NCBI GenBank assembly: GCA_902728285.1
Contig: CACVBU010000137.1
Span: 186,001 to 250,000 of the forward strand
Direction of reading: 5' to 3'
DNA length: 64,000 bases
Source of the DNA: Clytia hemisphaerica
Taxonomy: Eukaryota; Cnidaria; Hydrozoa; Leptothecata; Clytiidae
Shown: one piece after another, positions 10,790 through 24,148 of the stretch
How the letters are laid out: every line of letters begins with the position of its first letter
Numbering within the stretch: the stretch's first letter is position 1
Program-made: the position numbers and the translations under genes
Notes under the pieces: model-generated
Databases searched by the model: none
What the model was told of the DNA's origin: nothing
What the model saw: only the letters and a program-made list of their open reading frames with translations

Positions 10790-11707
10790 CACCGTTTAAC
10801 AGTGTCGACTGCGCACGCGTATGAACAATTTTCCATTGTTTTGATTTTGGCAACCACGGGAAACTTCACTCTCCCCCGTAAAAAATGGTAGGTAAAAATC
10901 CAGTTCTCATAAGAAAACCCAGCAGAGAAATGGTAGGTAAAGAACTCCTTTTAATCATAACTTCTTTTCCTCTAGATGAATTTTTGTGAAATTTTCAGGA
11001 GAGATACATAAAATTGTCATTAAAGGGACCCCTCGCTTAAAAATGATAACAAGACACTCACTTCATAATCATATGAAAAGCAACTTCCCAAAGTATTAGC
11101 ACACTAAACTCTTTCTTCGATCCATAATTACAAATTATAAATTTTGATGTTCACTCAACTTTCAGAAATTTCAAATGACTTCTGAAGGCCTTCGAATTTT
11201 CTCGCGCTCTTGTCGCACCGAGTTGTCGACACAAATGCACCGGGAAATTACAGTACGAGTGTAGAGGCCAGCTCTAATTCGAACAGTCTAGAATCCGCGC
11301 TCTTCTCTTAAGAAAAACCCTTTGCTTGGTGTCGAGTTGAGGGTTTATGGAGAATCGGTATCGGCTTCAGAACTCCCAATGAGCCCTGGTTGTGTTAGTT
11401 TCAGTCAGGCGGAGACGCCATACTGTTTTCAGAGGAATTTTTCGATATTTCTACAGGACCTAGCAGTAAGTTTTATGTTCTTTGAATATGCTGTTAGGGG
11501 TTTTTGGACCAATATAGTTTGATTTCCTAAAGATCACAAACAAGCGAGGGGTCCCTTTAATATTATGTTCAAATATCTAAAACATTATCTTTAAAGGAAA
11601 GAAAAAAATGGCAATGTTTACATTTCTCTAACCTTCCACAGTACTAAAGTGAGCATTTTTACCTACCGCCTCTACAGTGGAGATGGCGAGACTGTTAAAT
11701 TGTGTAT
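10790..11707. mobile_element. Insertion in copy B
   Basis: Defined by comparison with copy A, which reads straight through. The ends are imperfectly inverted: TTTAACAGT near 10797 against ACTGTTAAA near 11690, and GGTAGGTAAAAAT near 10889 against ATTTTTACCTACC near 11656. It carries another element at 11021-11559. Confidence 0.65.
11021..11559. mobile_element. Innermost element with TA-flanked ends
   Basis: Perfect 18-bp terminal inverted repeats, TAAAGGGACCCCTCGCTT, at 11021-11038 and 11542-11559. If the terminal TA is the target duplication, it would belong with mariner-like non-autonomous elements. An open frame at 11322-11522 has no recognised domain. Confidence 0.8.
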
Positions 11708-12353
11708 GGTGCCGTTTTATATCCATTCACACTATCAACATCACATTCTGTATTATAAATATTTTTCGTGTTTTTGTCTTTTCTTGCATATCAGATTTTA
11801 TGATTTTGTTAATATTTTTGTCAAAAATTGTCATTAAGACTAGACATTAAAATAATAACTGAATAATTAATTAGTTCCATCCTTCTAAAACCACTCTCTT
11901 AGGGACCTTGCAAGCTTCTGTTTGGTGCCATTATTTATCCATTCACACCATCCACATCACATTTTGTATAATAAATATTTTTCGTGCTTTTGTCTTGCAT
12001 CATATTTTATGATTTTGTCATTATTTTTGTAAGTAAGTGTCACTAGGTTGTTATTCTATTCAATTGTCATTTTATAATATCTAAATAACATGTATTACTT
12101 TTTTGTAATTTAATGCGTTATGTATTGATGTTATGTTATGTATATGTTATGATCTTATTATCTTTTTTCCGGTCTGCACTTTGTTGACCTCTGACCTGTA
12201 ACATGTGGCCTGTGACCTGTGACCTGCGTTTTACACTACCGACTCTTGCATCAAATTCCCACTTTCCTCAGAAAATTGAAGATGAGAAAAAACCTAAGCC
12301 TTAGGATCATGGATTGAAACAAAAATATATGAAGGGTGAGATTTTACAGCTAC

Positions 12354-12495
12354 CTGTCGTGCAAGGCACTTGAGAGGCCATGCCACATGTGCCAAAAATA
12401 AGGTCTGTGTGAAATGTGGCAATTTCATTAGTGGAAATTTTATAAACAACTGCAAAAGAGTGCCGGGAAGCACAACGTTGTCAGGAAGCAATTAG
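12354..12495 (+). pseudogene. Possible retrotransposon Gag zinc-knuckle relic
   Basis: One frame reads a Cys/His-rich peptide (C-R-A-R-H-L-R-G-H, then C-A-K-N-K-V-C-V-K-C-G, then N-N-C-K) that ends at a stop at 12493-12495. The spacing is like the tandem zinc knuckles near the end of retroelement Gag proteins, but the histidine of the second knuckle is replaced and extra residues are present. A stop lies just upstream and no protease or polymerase follows. It is read as a decayed fragment; chance similarity cannot be excluded. Confidence 0.35.
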
Positions 12496-12726
12496 TAGAA
12501 GAGACCACTTTTGATTTTGTTGCAAATTTCATAGTATAAACTTCTCTCAGGGATTACTTGCCAATGTAAATGTGTTGTGTCAACTCCTCAGCGTTACTTA
12601 CTTACTTCAGTCAGTATACTTCAGTTTGATTTGATGATATTCATCTGTCCAGCTCGTTGAGCTCAACACGTGTAATTTGATCGAAAAGAGCATTTGATTC
12701 AGCCAATCTTGTTTGTCGCCACGGCC

Positions 12727-13073
12727 TTTCCAAATCAGATACGTGTGGCCGCCATCCCTCTAATTTCGACACCCTTCTTTAGAGATTTTTTTTTCCATTA
12801 GCGAAAATAACTTGTAAAAAGTTCATGCTAATAAAGAAATAGATAGGAATGATATGAAGGTTGTAATCACGATGGACAAAGATTCTTTCCTCTCTGATTG
12901 CTACAGTAAGCAACAAAAGATTCCGTCAGTGATTTTGAGCTTCACATTATTCCTATCTCTATTTCTTTATTATCATGAACTTTTTACAAGTTTTTTTCGC
13001 CAATGGAAAAAAAATCTCTAAAGAAGGGTGTCGAAATTAGAGGGATGGTGGCCACGCGTATCTGATTTGGAAA
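12727..13073. mobile_element. Palindromic inverted-repeat element, ~350 bp
   Basis: Two inverted arms of about 125 bp (12727-12850 and 12946-13073) with few differences, separated by about 95 bp. The tips read TTTCCAAATCAGATACG; the arms contain CTAATTTCGACACCCTTCTT. Non-coding. It ends about 440 bp before the KANSL3 start codon. Confidence 0.88.
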
Positions 13074-13515
13074 AGGATGTGTCAATGTTTGATCAAAGAA
13101 ATAGGTTTTCACTAATGTCTAAACTTTTGACTATATATATCTAAAGAATTAGTAAACCTTTTTAAAAGATATGTAAAATACTCTCTACTCCCAAATAAAC
13201 CCTGATAATTGATAAAATATTCGATCTTTAAATAGAGATTACATATATATTGCAGATTATTTTCAAGCACTGTTATGAAACTTGGTCTTCATGAAAGGAA
13301 GTTTTCTGTTAGAGTAGTCTGAAAGTCCAAAATCGAGTGTAGGATCGGCATTTTTAAATGTTCGAGGAGATGCCAAGAAAGGGAGGATCAGATCCCTTTT
13401 CTTACTATGTACTAAAAACAGCAATAGATTTGATTTTTGCTTCACTAATGTGTAAAAAATTTATACTTTTTTATTCTACTGTTTATTTATAGGGGATAAA
13501 AAACAGATATTGAAA

Positions 13516-16500
13516 ATGGTAGACTATTTTGACGATGAGTTTTTAGAGAAGATTCCATCCATTGCTCCTGATTTGATGTTTGTTGAAGAATCTGCAAACC
13601 AGCAGCAAACCCCAAAAAAGAGCCAGCCTCGTGAAATAGAAAAGTCTACAACAGAAAAAATTGAAAAGGAAAGACGTGAAAAAGGGAAAATTGAAAAAGA
13701 AAAAAGTACTCAAGAGCAGTTGAACAAACTGCAAATAAAGGAGGAGAGTATCCAAGAGAAGCTTCAAAACATTGAATCTGATCAAGATTTGGAAATTTTA
13801 TTAGAGCAAGATGAAGAAATAATTGTAGACATTGACACAGATGATTTACCTTCAACAAAGCTAGAAAATTCATTTAACACAGAAAAAGATGTTAAAGTAG
13901 AGGAGGAAACTCAAGAAAATGTGCAAGAGATGCCTGATCCAATGTTCACACTAACGTCTAAAGATAAAGAGAATCTTTTGAACTTCATTATTGATGATCA
14001 TTCCTATGCTAGACCGTTTTCTCTGAGCAAGGATGAAAATGAAAATATCGGCATTGCTACAGCCTCAATCTTGAAACTTGTACCAATCAATAAAACTAAG
14101 GGCAAAAAGACAACTAAAAATGATGGTGATATTGATATTATGAGTGTTGACAAACCAGAATCTCCCCTAGTCAAGTGAGTAATTATTGTCTTTATTGTTG
14201 AAAACCCTTGGTACTTTTTTGTTTTCTATAAAAGTTTGCAAGGTTGTGTGATGTTGTGTTAATTTTAATTTAACATGAAAAGGCTGGACTAGAAATGTTG
14301 GTTTGCTGTCACTCGACCCTAGACTTTGGTGGTGGGTCAGTTGGAAAAAAACTTTATTTCTACAATTTATTAAAGTTCAATTTACATTTGGGTAAAAAGA
14401 AAATAAAAGCGAAAGAGCTTGAAGGGAATTCCCAATTCTTAAGGTTAGTATAGATGAAACAGAGACACAATAGATGTTCTCTGATTTGAATAAAACAATT
14501 TTCTTTTTTAAAATGGGAATTAAATTTATTTGATCTGCAGGTAAGGACAGTCCAATGTTGACAAACTAACATTTTATAAGTCCAGTTTTATAATCTCTAT
14601 AACTCAGTATAACTTACACATAGGATGATTGAAAATTTGGTATTGTTACAAAAATTTTGATTATTAATTAATGACACAGTGTTTCTTCTATCCAATTAAA
14701 ACGTCTCTTTAATAAAAAAATATTTATTTTATGTTAGGTATGACAGCAGTAGGGGACGTCACGTGATGAATGAAGTTGAAACGTATTTGAATTCATTATG
14801 GAAAGATGTTGAGAAAAACGAAGAAGAAAAAATATCTAGGTGGGTTCCAAAAAAGTCTAAGATTTGAATTTGAATTATTTCAAAATAAAAGCCTTAAAAA
14901 AGTCCAAAGTTTTGGCCTTTAACTCAACAAGTTACTAATTGATTAAAGAAATTAAGTCCTTGATTGAAACTTTAGATTTCCTTATTAAGACTACTTTTTA
15001 CATCAAGTTTTGCTGGACTTCAATATGACAATTTTTTTTAAACCGCCTTGTAGATTCAGGCGGTAGGTTCTTAAAAAAATGGATTTAGGATGGTTGGAAT
15101 TGATACAGTGTGATATTGGTAGATTCAAATTCTGTCTCTCCAAAATGTTGAATCGTCAATCAAGTAATCTTTATTTGTAAAATTTATATTTACAGGGGAA
15201 GTTGGTCTAGGGACCAGGCCAAGCTATTTGATCTGGTCTACAGTGCTATTAATAATTATCAACTTGCAAAACTTACTCATCACATGGTAAGGACGATGCT
15301 TCATTTTGTAATGGGTTAAACAAAAATACTGTAAATGTTTAATAGAGAGTTCTTTTGCCTCAAGAAATTCTTCTTTATTTTAAATTCCTGTAATGAAGAA
15401 ATGATATCTGTAATGAAGAAATTCGATCTACTATACCTAACTTTTTGTTATCTTCTAAATTGTCCTCTTGTTGGTATAAACCCATAAAGATTCTTAAACA
15501 CACTTTTGTTGAAATTCTATCATAGTCTTTTCTTCTTGTCATCTTTTAAACTCATAAACATACTTTTGTTTTATAGCATTCAAACGAGCCAGTACTCAGA
15601 AAACTTGCTCTTGACAAAGCAACAAAGCGTGTGAGGAAAGCATTTGCTACAGCATTATGGGTAGGACATTTTGATAACAAAATTGAATGAAACTTTTATA
15701 TCAGATTTTTTTCCTTGTTCAAGAATGCCTTGAACTATTTAAAAAGTTTTTTTCAAATTCTACATACGTCCCGTAAACATTTTATACATGCTTATTTTTT
15801 CTGCGCTGAAAGCCTCATAGCTGCTTATGTTGTTAAAATGAAGAATTATTATCCTATTGGCTAATGATTGTCATGAATACAAGTGGCATAAAACTTTAAG
15901 AACCAGAAGTAAATATAGTCTTGATTTTCAAAACATATTACCTGTACTTAAAAAAAAGACAATCTTTCAACAGTGAGTTTTTACTTTCTAGAATGCCAAG
16001 CTCATTGGGTGGCTACATGGTATCATGATAGATGGCTTGTGTTCCTCCTTCTTCTTGTGCTATTTGGAAATACTTCAATCTGTCAAGAGAAAGGTTTTGA
16101 TAAGTTTGCTTTGGAAATTATTTTCTTTCGAATTTATTTCATTTAGTGAATTTTTTTTATCAAAATTTCAGAAAACACTTGGTATTCTAACAGTAATTTG
16201 CAAATTTGACAAATGGACCCCAACAGCACTACTGTTTCCCACTCCCGTTATCAAGTCACATTTTGCACACCCTTTTAGCGTCCGGCTATCAGACGCTGCC
16301 CTTCCTAAAATTATTAAAATTTTGGTAAAAACAGCCTTTTCAGTGGAGAAAACACTAGAAAAAGTGCCCTTTTTGGCCATCAACGGACGCTGCCCAGCCT
16401 TTTTAGAATATGACCTGGTTATGTTCGACAAAAATAAAATTGTTTAAATATTGCCTTAGTTTTGCATTGTGCTTTTTAGGTCCCATCCTTGTTTGAGCGT

Positions 16501-19500
16501 GTTTTCCTTCACAACAAAGCTACTTTGGAAAAAGAACAAACGGCTGGTTTAAATAATCTTGGTTTCCGATTGAAAAAATCATGGGAACCAGCTGTAGGAT
16601 TGCATACTAAAGTTAACATTGTAAGAATACTTTTTTGTTTGATTCATTATGTTTGAAAATACGACACTATTAGTTGGCATAATCTTCACTATTTTTGGAT
16701 CAGATGAAGTACATTTCATAACAATGTTATTATATTTAAAATATGTATGTCAGGATATTCAAGATTAATATACAAATATTTCAACAAAATTTCTGCTACT
16801 TGTATCATATCACACTGATGGATGTTTTAAATTTCCTTGAAAATTTAATTGCTTTTTTTGAAACAGAAATTAATTGAAATGTTTTTTATGTGGATATATA
16901 ACAATGTTAAAATTTTTTCTTTTAACTTGTTAGGAAAAGTTCCCATCACTTCCATTTATCATCAACATACCAAGTGGTCCAAGCGTGCCTCACCAATCGA
17001 CCAAAAGAAATCGGTTTTGGAATTATCAACTTTTAAATTTTGGTAAAACAGTGCCAATTAGCGCACCCGCTTATATGACGAAGGAAGGATATGTAGTGAA
17101 GCATTATCTAGAACATTGCATCAGTGCTGTCAGGACTAATGTTGCAACAGTAAGAGGAATTAATTATTAAAAAAAGTAAGAAGTATCCCATGTCTATTTA
17201 TAAAGTTCATTGCAAGAACATTACCTATCTATGGACCTAAAAACCTCTAGTTCTGCAATCCAAAAGAAAATTAATGCATTTATAGAGGATTAATTTTTGT
17301 TTTATTTTTTCTATAGTTCAACACTCGGTTTGCAAATCGTCCCATTGTCTTACTTGGATGGGATGTTGGCGCTTTGGTAGCTTTGAAGGTATTTTTGTTA
17401 CTGTGCTCAAATCTTCGGCTCAAGTTAAAATGTTGCTAAGTTTTTCCAGTCCTTTATTGGAAAAAATCTAACTAACAAAATTTCTTAAGTTGAGGCCTAG
17501 AAATTGTACATATTATTTTGTTGTAAACGAATCTTTGATATTGGTTGCAATCAATTTTTACAATTTCCTCGCTAATTTTAGAAGAAAGTAAAAAACATCA
17601 CTAAATGTCCATTTTGTATCATGATTCAAACCTTTATACTATTTTTGTTTTAGGTTGCCCTTCTTGACAAAGTAGATGCTGTAATTTGTCTTGGTTTCCC
17701 CAATGAAACTGTGGAAGGAGACGAATGCCCTGTAACTTTTGTTTCTCTCAATTTTAAAATATTTTCCCAAATGTAATGAGATTTTAAAGAGCTAAATTCA
17801 AGACTGCACATCTGTTTTTCTGGATGGTATTTCCGGAACTATGTAGTCCTTACATTGAAATAGTTGAATTTCAAAAATCTCTAATTTCCTTTTTAGAGTT
17901 ATTGGGAAAGTTTTGGTAAAGTGAGATGTCCAGTTTTATTTTTTGTTGGTACACATGCTACTTCAAACTCACTGGAGAAAGTAGAGGTAAGAATATACAG
18001 TACTTTAAAATACCTATGAAGTGCCACTGTCTTCATCAGATTTATACAGCCCTTTATCCATAGGTTTTCTGAGGCCACCTGGATAAAAATGAACGGAGAG
18101 GCACAAGTTTTTCTAAGTTGGATGTGTATGTACATTCAAAATAAGTAAAACATCTTGAAAATTGTTACAGAGTGGTGGCACTTGGTAATAAAATACTGTT
18201 TATACTTTTTGTTGATGTTCTTTCCATATTTTTCAGAATCTTCGTCAGCAAATGAAAGTACACACAAGCCTCATTGTGATGGAGAGTGGCGATGAACTGG
18301 TAAGAATGATTGAACATGCCTACTTTACGTAAAATAACGACCGAAAGTTGGCAAGAACTACCCATATTAACCCAACACAGGGAAATGGATATTTGGTCTT
18401 CTTTGTAAAAAGATTTCTACAATTTTGAAATTTGAAATTTTCATCCTTTGCTTAAACATTTTTCATGAAAAAATTTCCCCAACTTTTAGGATGTAGAATT
18501 TGATTTGTTGTATTGATTTTAGATTGTAACTTTTCCTTCTTTTTTAGCTTCGACTAACAAACTCGCAAAAGAAGTCACTTGGGATGTCACAAAATATGGT
18601 GGATAAGTTGATACAGGTGGGTAGAAAGAGAAACCAATGGTTCCATTACTTTGCATTTATCAAATATCTTAATATGCTATTCTAATGATACGGTTTCACA
18701 AAAGGAGCACTGTTCTTCATTGTAACATGGCTTGAAAGTTGGTCGGACACAAGTGCGATCAGGGTTGCTTTGAAAATTATAGGCCTATTTCATAGGCTTC
18801 GTACATCTGTTACATGTTTTTTTCTATTCAATTAAAGGGGAAAGAAACGTTAAAGAAATTTATTTTTTGTCATGAATTATTCTTTGTAAAACTTATATAT
18901 GTATAAACTTATCTCAATTCGCAAAAGAGTTCAATCATTAAAAGTCAATCACTGCAGTGACATAGAAAAATATCATGTACTCAAAACAAACATCCTATGA
19001 AATAGGCTAATGATTTTTGGTTGGCACAAAAAGCAATTTTGTTCGGACATTGTTCGCTTTTTCAAGCTCTGAGTAATTTTCTAAGTTTACAAACTCTTTG
19101 ATTTGTTTTTTTTTCTAGCTCCTTTGATTGTTTTTCTTTCAGGATCAATTGTATCTGTTTTTAAAAGAGAACCTGTTTAAAGTAAATGGCACATTCCCGA
19201 AATTGAAAGAATCACCTTCACCTCGTAAGAAAAAGAAAAAAGTTGCCACTGGAATCGAAGCAGGAATTGATCTGAAGGACGAATCGAAGAAAAAGAAGAA
19301 AAACAAACAGTTAAATCAGACGGTGGCAAGTGGTGACGCGTCATTCTGTCTATCACCTCTTGACGTCACTGTGCCTGGATCATCTGCTGATGTTGCATCT
19401 TCACAGATGAAACCTGGTTTGTTGACAACAGGTAATGCTCTTAAAGAAAGCTTCTAAAGGAAACAAAGAAAACGAATTACTAGTCTTAAGCATAATTTAA

Positions 19501-22500
19501 ACTCCCTTCCTAAATCCGGAGGAAGGGGAGATAGAGAAACAGGTAAAGATAAGAAAAAATGTATTTAAAAGTGAGGGGATTTGTAAGGATGAAGTTTACA
19601 AGGACACCGAAAAGGTGACGATTTTTTAAGAATGGATACATTTTACAAAGACAATCAAAAAAAAGTTTTTATCTTCTCTCAGAGTTTACTTTTTATATTA
19701 CTTCTGTAGATAGCTTCAATTAAAAAACTGGATCTTTTTTATTTATTACAGGGAGCTTCAGTACACCGATTCCAGTCACTCAGATGCAAAGTGAGAATCT
19801 TATGACACCCTCCTCCATATCTCACACAACCGTCATTTCAACTGAAATGCCCTGTCCCTTACCCGCAGCACTCCAGAAAGCTGGTCAAAAGAGGTCTTCA
19901 ACAAGCGGTAAAGAAAAAGCTCCACGCAAGAAAGTCTCCAAGAAACCTAAAAACATGGCACAGCAGAACTTCACTGCCAATCTTGGTACACAACGCTCTG
20001 GGAACTTGCTTGGACAACGCTTCACAACTCCCTTACAAAACAAAGCTGGTGGAATTGCACAAACAGCTACTCTGCAACGACTTTCATCAGGAACGTTCGT
20101 CTTATCAGGTACTACTGGAGGTCACGTCAAACTTCAGAATGGCAATAACATTGTGTACCTGCAGCAATTGACCAGCAGTGGTGGTACAACACAAGTCATC
20201 CAAACACCTTTAATCGCCAACTCTAATGGCACTTTCAGCACTGTGTCATTGGCCAACTGCAGCATTCAACCCAATATTGTGACCACAGCTTCAACCAGCA
20301 CTGCAACTACTGCCAATACCGCTTCTGCAACAGCTTTTGGTCTCGTTCAATCAACAGTTGACACATCTTCCAAGACTAACAAACCGCCCAATCTTACCAC
20401 CACTAACACCCTTCTACAGAGATCGCCCAACGAATCGAAAACACAAACACCTCTCTCATCCCCTTCTGTTTCCAGTAAACTTTCTTCTCCGATGTCACTT
20501 GCCGAAGAAGGAATCATTCAAAAAAGTGAAACTGTTTCCCAAGAAATCGAGACTTCAACTGAAGATCCATTAGTACCTAACCTACCCTCACATCTGGCAA
20601 ACTTGATTCTCTCTTTACCAACAACTATGGGTGCTGACTCAGCAGACGCTACTGCAAAAGCACAAAGTATCCTTCAGAAACTTTCCGAAGAGGATATCAA
20701 GACGTTGGCAACCGTGCTTGCGAAGAGCACACCAAATTCACCAGTCCCATCACCAGGGTTGACACCAGAGCATGGACGTTCTCCCCTCCAATCACCAGGA
20801 GTATCCACACCTTCCACGCCATCCCCTCTCTTTGAGCAATCTTCAACCATCACCACTCAACCATCAACTATCGAAAACAAATCTACTCTTATCTCTTTGT
20901 TGGACAGCAAATCGCTGATCTCTACAACTCCTTCTCCGACAGCTGTGGCAGGGAGCAGTAAGATCAATACCACTATCAAACGTATGAACACGCACTCACT
21001 TTCGCTCACACAGAAAGTGTCAGCCATGCAGCAGGAGATGAACAAGATACGTACACCTCGTTTGAAACCACCTCGCATCATCACCAGTCTGTCTTCCAGC
21101 AAACTTAACTCGCCAACTACCTCCACATCCACTATCACTGGTAAATCTCTTCATTCCAAAACACAAAAAGTCCCAATCACAATCACCATTCCCATATCAA
21201 GACTACCTTCAAGTCTTCAATTAACAACTTCAAACTCCAAAACCATCAATGTACCAGCTCTATCAGCCTACCTTGCTCAACAGAAATTCGTCTTATCCAC
21301 CGGCAAGTCTAATTCCAATCTTGATTCGCGAACAGTTTTGTTAAGTCCAAGCAACGTTAAACGAATAGCTGGTGGAATCATGGTGTCCACCAATTCAACC
21401 AAAGGATCCTCAGTTTTCAATGCTAAAGGACAACAAAAGGAGCTTGCTGCGCATTCTACCGGCAAATCACCGGCCACCATCACACTGCACCTCCCTACTC
21501 AGAGTAGCAGTGGCAGTTCCAAGGAAATCTCGACCCTAAAGAAAGCTGCTTCAGACATTAAACTGATCGGTGTGTTAAATCAGAAAACGAAAGCAGCCCA
21601 ACTAGTTAATATTTCATCCATTAAACCGTCTAGCCTCCCTTCCTCGCCAACTGCGCGGTCGTCTAGCCCGAATACTAGCGACATGTCACCGATACAACCA
21701 CGAGCAATGGAAGAAGAAGGGACGAAGGATAGTGAGGTGATTGATGAGAGCGATATCGACTTCAATGTTATCCCGACAGGTGTCAGCAAGAAGTTCTCGG
21801 GCAACCCACAACCTCCACAGACATCCTCATCATACACCGCCTTCCCCACCACAACCATCGCAACCATCCCACTATCAACCAGCTCCAAAATCATCCGCGT
21901 TCCTGTCTCTAGCGGTGATCGCCGCTTCTTCGCGGGCAAAAATCTCTTAGAGTTATCGAAATCAAAACTATCTGAAAGTCAGCTCATGAACAGTGCGCGT
22001 AAAGTGGGCGTTGCGTTCCAACAAGTGAAGAGTGCCGCTGAAACCAGGCATCTAGATGCTGCATCAACTGGAGCCTTAGACAGCAACAAACTTCGTTTTG
22101 AACCGCTTCATTTACCGACAAGCCGCACCAGTCGTCCACCAACTGCCACTTTAGGCTCGTTAAGTGAAAGTGGGAAGATACTGTTGGAAGAGCACGCTAG
22201 AAGCACCATCCTTGCAAAACCGACAGTGGTAAGTTCAAAGACAGCAGCAATGATCGCTCGTACCGCTTTCATGAGTGACACCAAACTCTCCGCTAAACCC
22301 GCTGGTATCTCTTTCAGCTCTTTGAATAAGAATCTGATCACAACAAAACCGACTACACCTGCATTGTTCTCGGGTGGGAATAAGACAACTGCGCATGTCT
22401 TAAGTACACCTGCTGCTACCATTCGTACGGCGACCACAAGTAAAGTTCTTCCTGTCACCATCAAGTCTAATGACTTTATTCGCATGTCATCACAAGTTCG

Positions 22501-23578
22501 CGCTGTCCAACCCAATCAAACCAAAACCATACCTGCCAAAATCATCAAAAAAGAGATCACAACCAAGATCGAAATGAAGCCGAAAGCACCCAAGAAACCA
22601 GTGGAAGTCAAAATACCTAAGGAAGAGCCTCCAAAAGAAGAACCACCACCTTATATCACACGAAGCGGCCGCGTGTTGCGTACGCGGGTGCCTTATGCGG
22701 ACGAACTTGACCGCAAGCCGTCTCCTCGAAAACGACGAAGAACAAGTTCCACCAGTAAAGACGAAGGTCAACCTCCCTCCCCTGTACCGACACCGCCGGC
22801 TATGGGAAACATCGGCAGTTCTCTTGACAGCCTTTTAGAAGCAGCCAAGTTGATCACCACTGGGGATACAGTCCTTCAGAATCCACCCGAAGTCGCCACA
22901 CCCACTGCCACCCATCTCTCGCATATCGACTCCACAACAAATATGGCAGCAACAGCTATGCTAGAATTACTTGCCAGTAACGCGACCGTCCTTCCTCAAG
23001 TTCCTTTACAAGTCGAGAATAGTCAACTATCTATTGTAGATACGGCTTGTTCGACTGAAGAATCTTTACCATCGATAGCTACAGAAACCCAACAGCCACA
23101 AATCCCTGGAGAAATTCTCCAACAACAATCTATAGATCAGCTTTTCCAACAGCAAATCATCCATCAAGCACCAGAGATACAAATTCCTCTCACTGAGCAA
23201 ACAGTCTCCAATGTTGCTGATCCGATACCCGCGACTGAGGATGTTATACTCGAGCCTGACGTGCAACCAACTAGACTGGACACCGAAACGATCTCAGAAA
23301 TAAGCACAGAACCAATTACTGAAATGATAATAACACCCTCTATTACAGCGCAACATATTCAAGTTATGGAAGAGCCTGTAGCGGAAATCGCATCCTCTAA
23401 TGTTGAAACATCTATTCTCAACACGCCCATTAGTGATTGTAGTACACCTTCTACCGCCCAGGCGGTTGTTGGGAATCTGTCTCAAATGGAGGAAGCAATA
23501 AAGACTTCTGAACCAAATAATGTTGATAAAAATGCTGAAGCTGAGAACACTCACCAACCTCTTATACAAGAGGAATAA
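13516..23578 (+). CDS. KANSL3: KAT8 regulatory NSL complex subunit 3 (KANSL3) orthologue
   Basis: KANSL3 belongs to the nuclear NSL complex with the acetyltransferase KAT8/MOF, which acetylates histone H4 at promoters. Fourteen coding exons keep frame throughout: 13516-14174, 14738-14839, 15196-15286, 15577-15660, 15992-16093, 16480-16620, 16934-17149, 17317-17388, 17654-17731, 17897-17986, 18237-18299, 18548-18616, 19143-19431, 19752-23578; 1960 residues. The start is the first ATG, in an exon opening at a good acceptor near 13493. Family marks: DDHSYARPF in exon 1, the NEPVLRKLALDKA helix in exon 4, and an alpha/beta-hydrolase fold over residues about 310-590. The nucleophile elbow reads G-W-D-V-G (Asp481) and the usual late His region reads SGDEL, so no complete triad is visible. 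The last exon is one 1275-codon block, Ser/Thr/Pro/Gln-rich and probably disordered, with a TRSGRVLRTR motif (about 1655) and a basic stretch near 1680. Vertebrate forms are roughly half as long. Identity is sure; the length is unusual. Confidence 0.93.
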
Positions 23579-23890
23579 ATTTGGTATTTTTTGACCATTT
23601 GTAAGTAGTGTAACGTCTTTTCATATTAGTTCATATTTAGTTCCTGGAAGGAAGTTTTTCCGAAATATTGAAGTTTTGGAATTCGAAAATGAACCATACT
23701 ATTCTTTGAGTTTTCACTAGAAATTAATTAACATCTAATTTTTGTCACTGAAAAAGGATTCGCCTCAACACGAGTTCCAGTTGTTTTCGCAAGAATTTTT
23801 TTAAGTCTATTTCGATCGTCGTGAGAGTATATATATCTACAATTTAGATCAATTTATTTCATTTCACAATATATCTATTTTCTACTTTTC

Positions 23891-23896
23891 AATAAA
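23891..23896 (+). terminator. KANSL3 polyadenylation signal
   Basis: A canonical AATAAA lies 313 bp after the KANSL3 stop, followed by a T/G-rich stretch. It is about 250 bp before the TAF11 start codon. Assigned by position and motif only. Confidence 0.6.
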
Positions 23897-24148
23897 ATGA
23901 TCCTTATGTGTTTTTGCTCCATGCTTGCTTTACTGTTTTGGTCATGGTCATATTTTCAATCGCTTGTCCTAGTAGTAGTGAAGTTGTCACTTTAGATGAG
24001 AACTTCATCAAGTTTATTGTCCCAAGTATGTTTTTTTTTCTCGGGTAAAACCATTAGTCTTTCATCTGGATAGCTTCGATGCAATCTTTTACATTGCTCT
24101 CATTTTTCTTATAGAAGCAAAGATAATTTAAAAAAAACGTAAAAAAAC

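Larger units (their letters stand above)
10295..12240. mobile_element. Inverted-repeat element family 1, copy B
   Basis: Same termini (GGTTAGTGTAAAACGCAGGT and its inverse), same CAGGTCA repeats and same interior as copy A at 5767-6886. It differs in that about 70 bp of the interior is replaced by a ~0.9-kb insertion at 10790-11707. Outside that, the two copies are very similar over hundreds of bases. Confidence 0.85.

Noticed and set aside
13510..13515. Start of KANSL3 at 13510
   Set aside because: That codon is TTG. The first ATG in frame is at 13516 and was used instead.
16025..16447. A 140-codon frame over KANSL3 exon 5 and intron 5
   Set aside because: The first part is exon 5 in its true frame; the rest is read-through past the donor at 16094. 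Family similarity resumes at 16480.
20337..23569. Open frames in other frames and on the minus strand over the KANSL3 last exon
   Set aside because: They overlap a 1275-codon frame that continues the spliced gene. They are shadows of its biased codon use.
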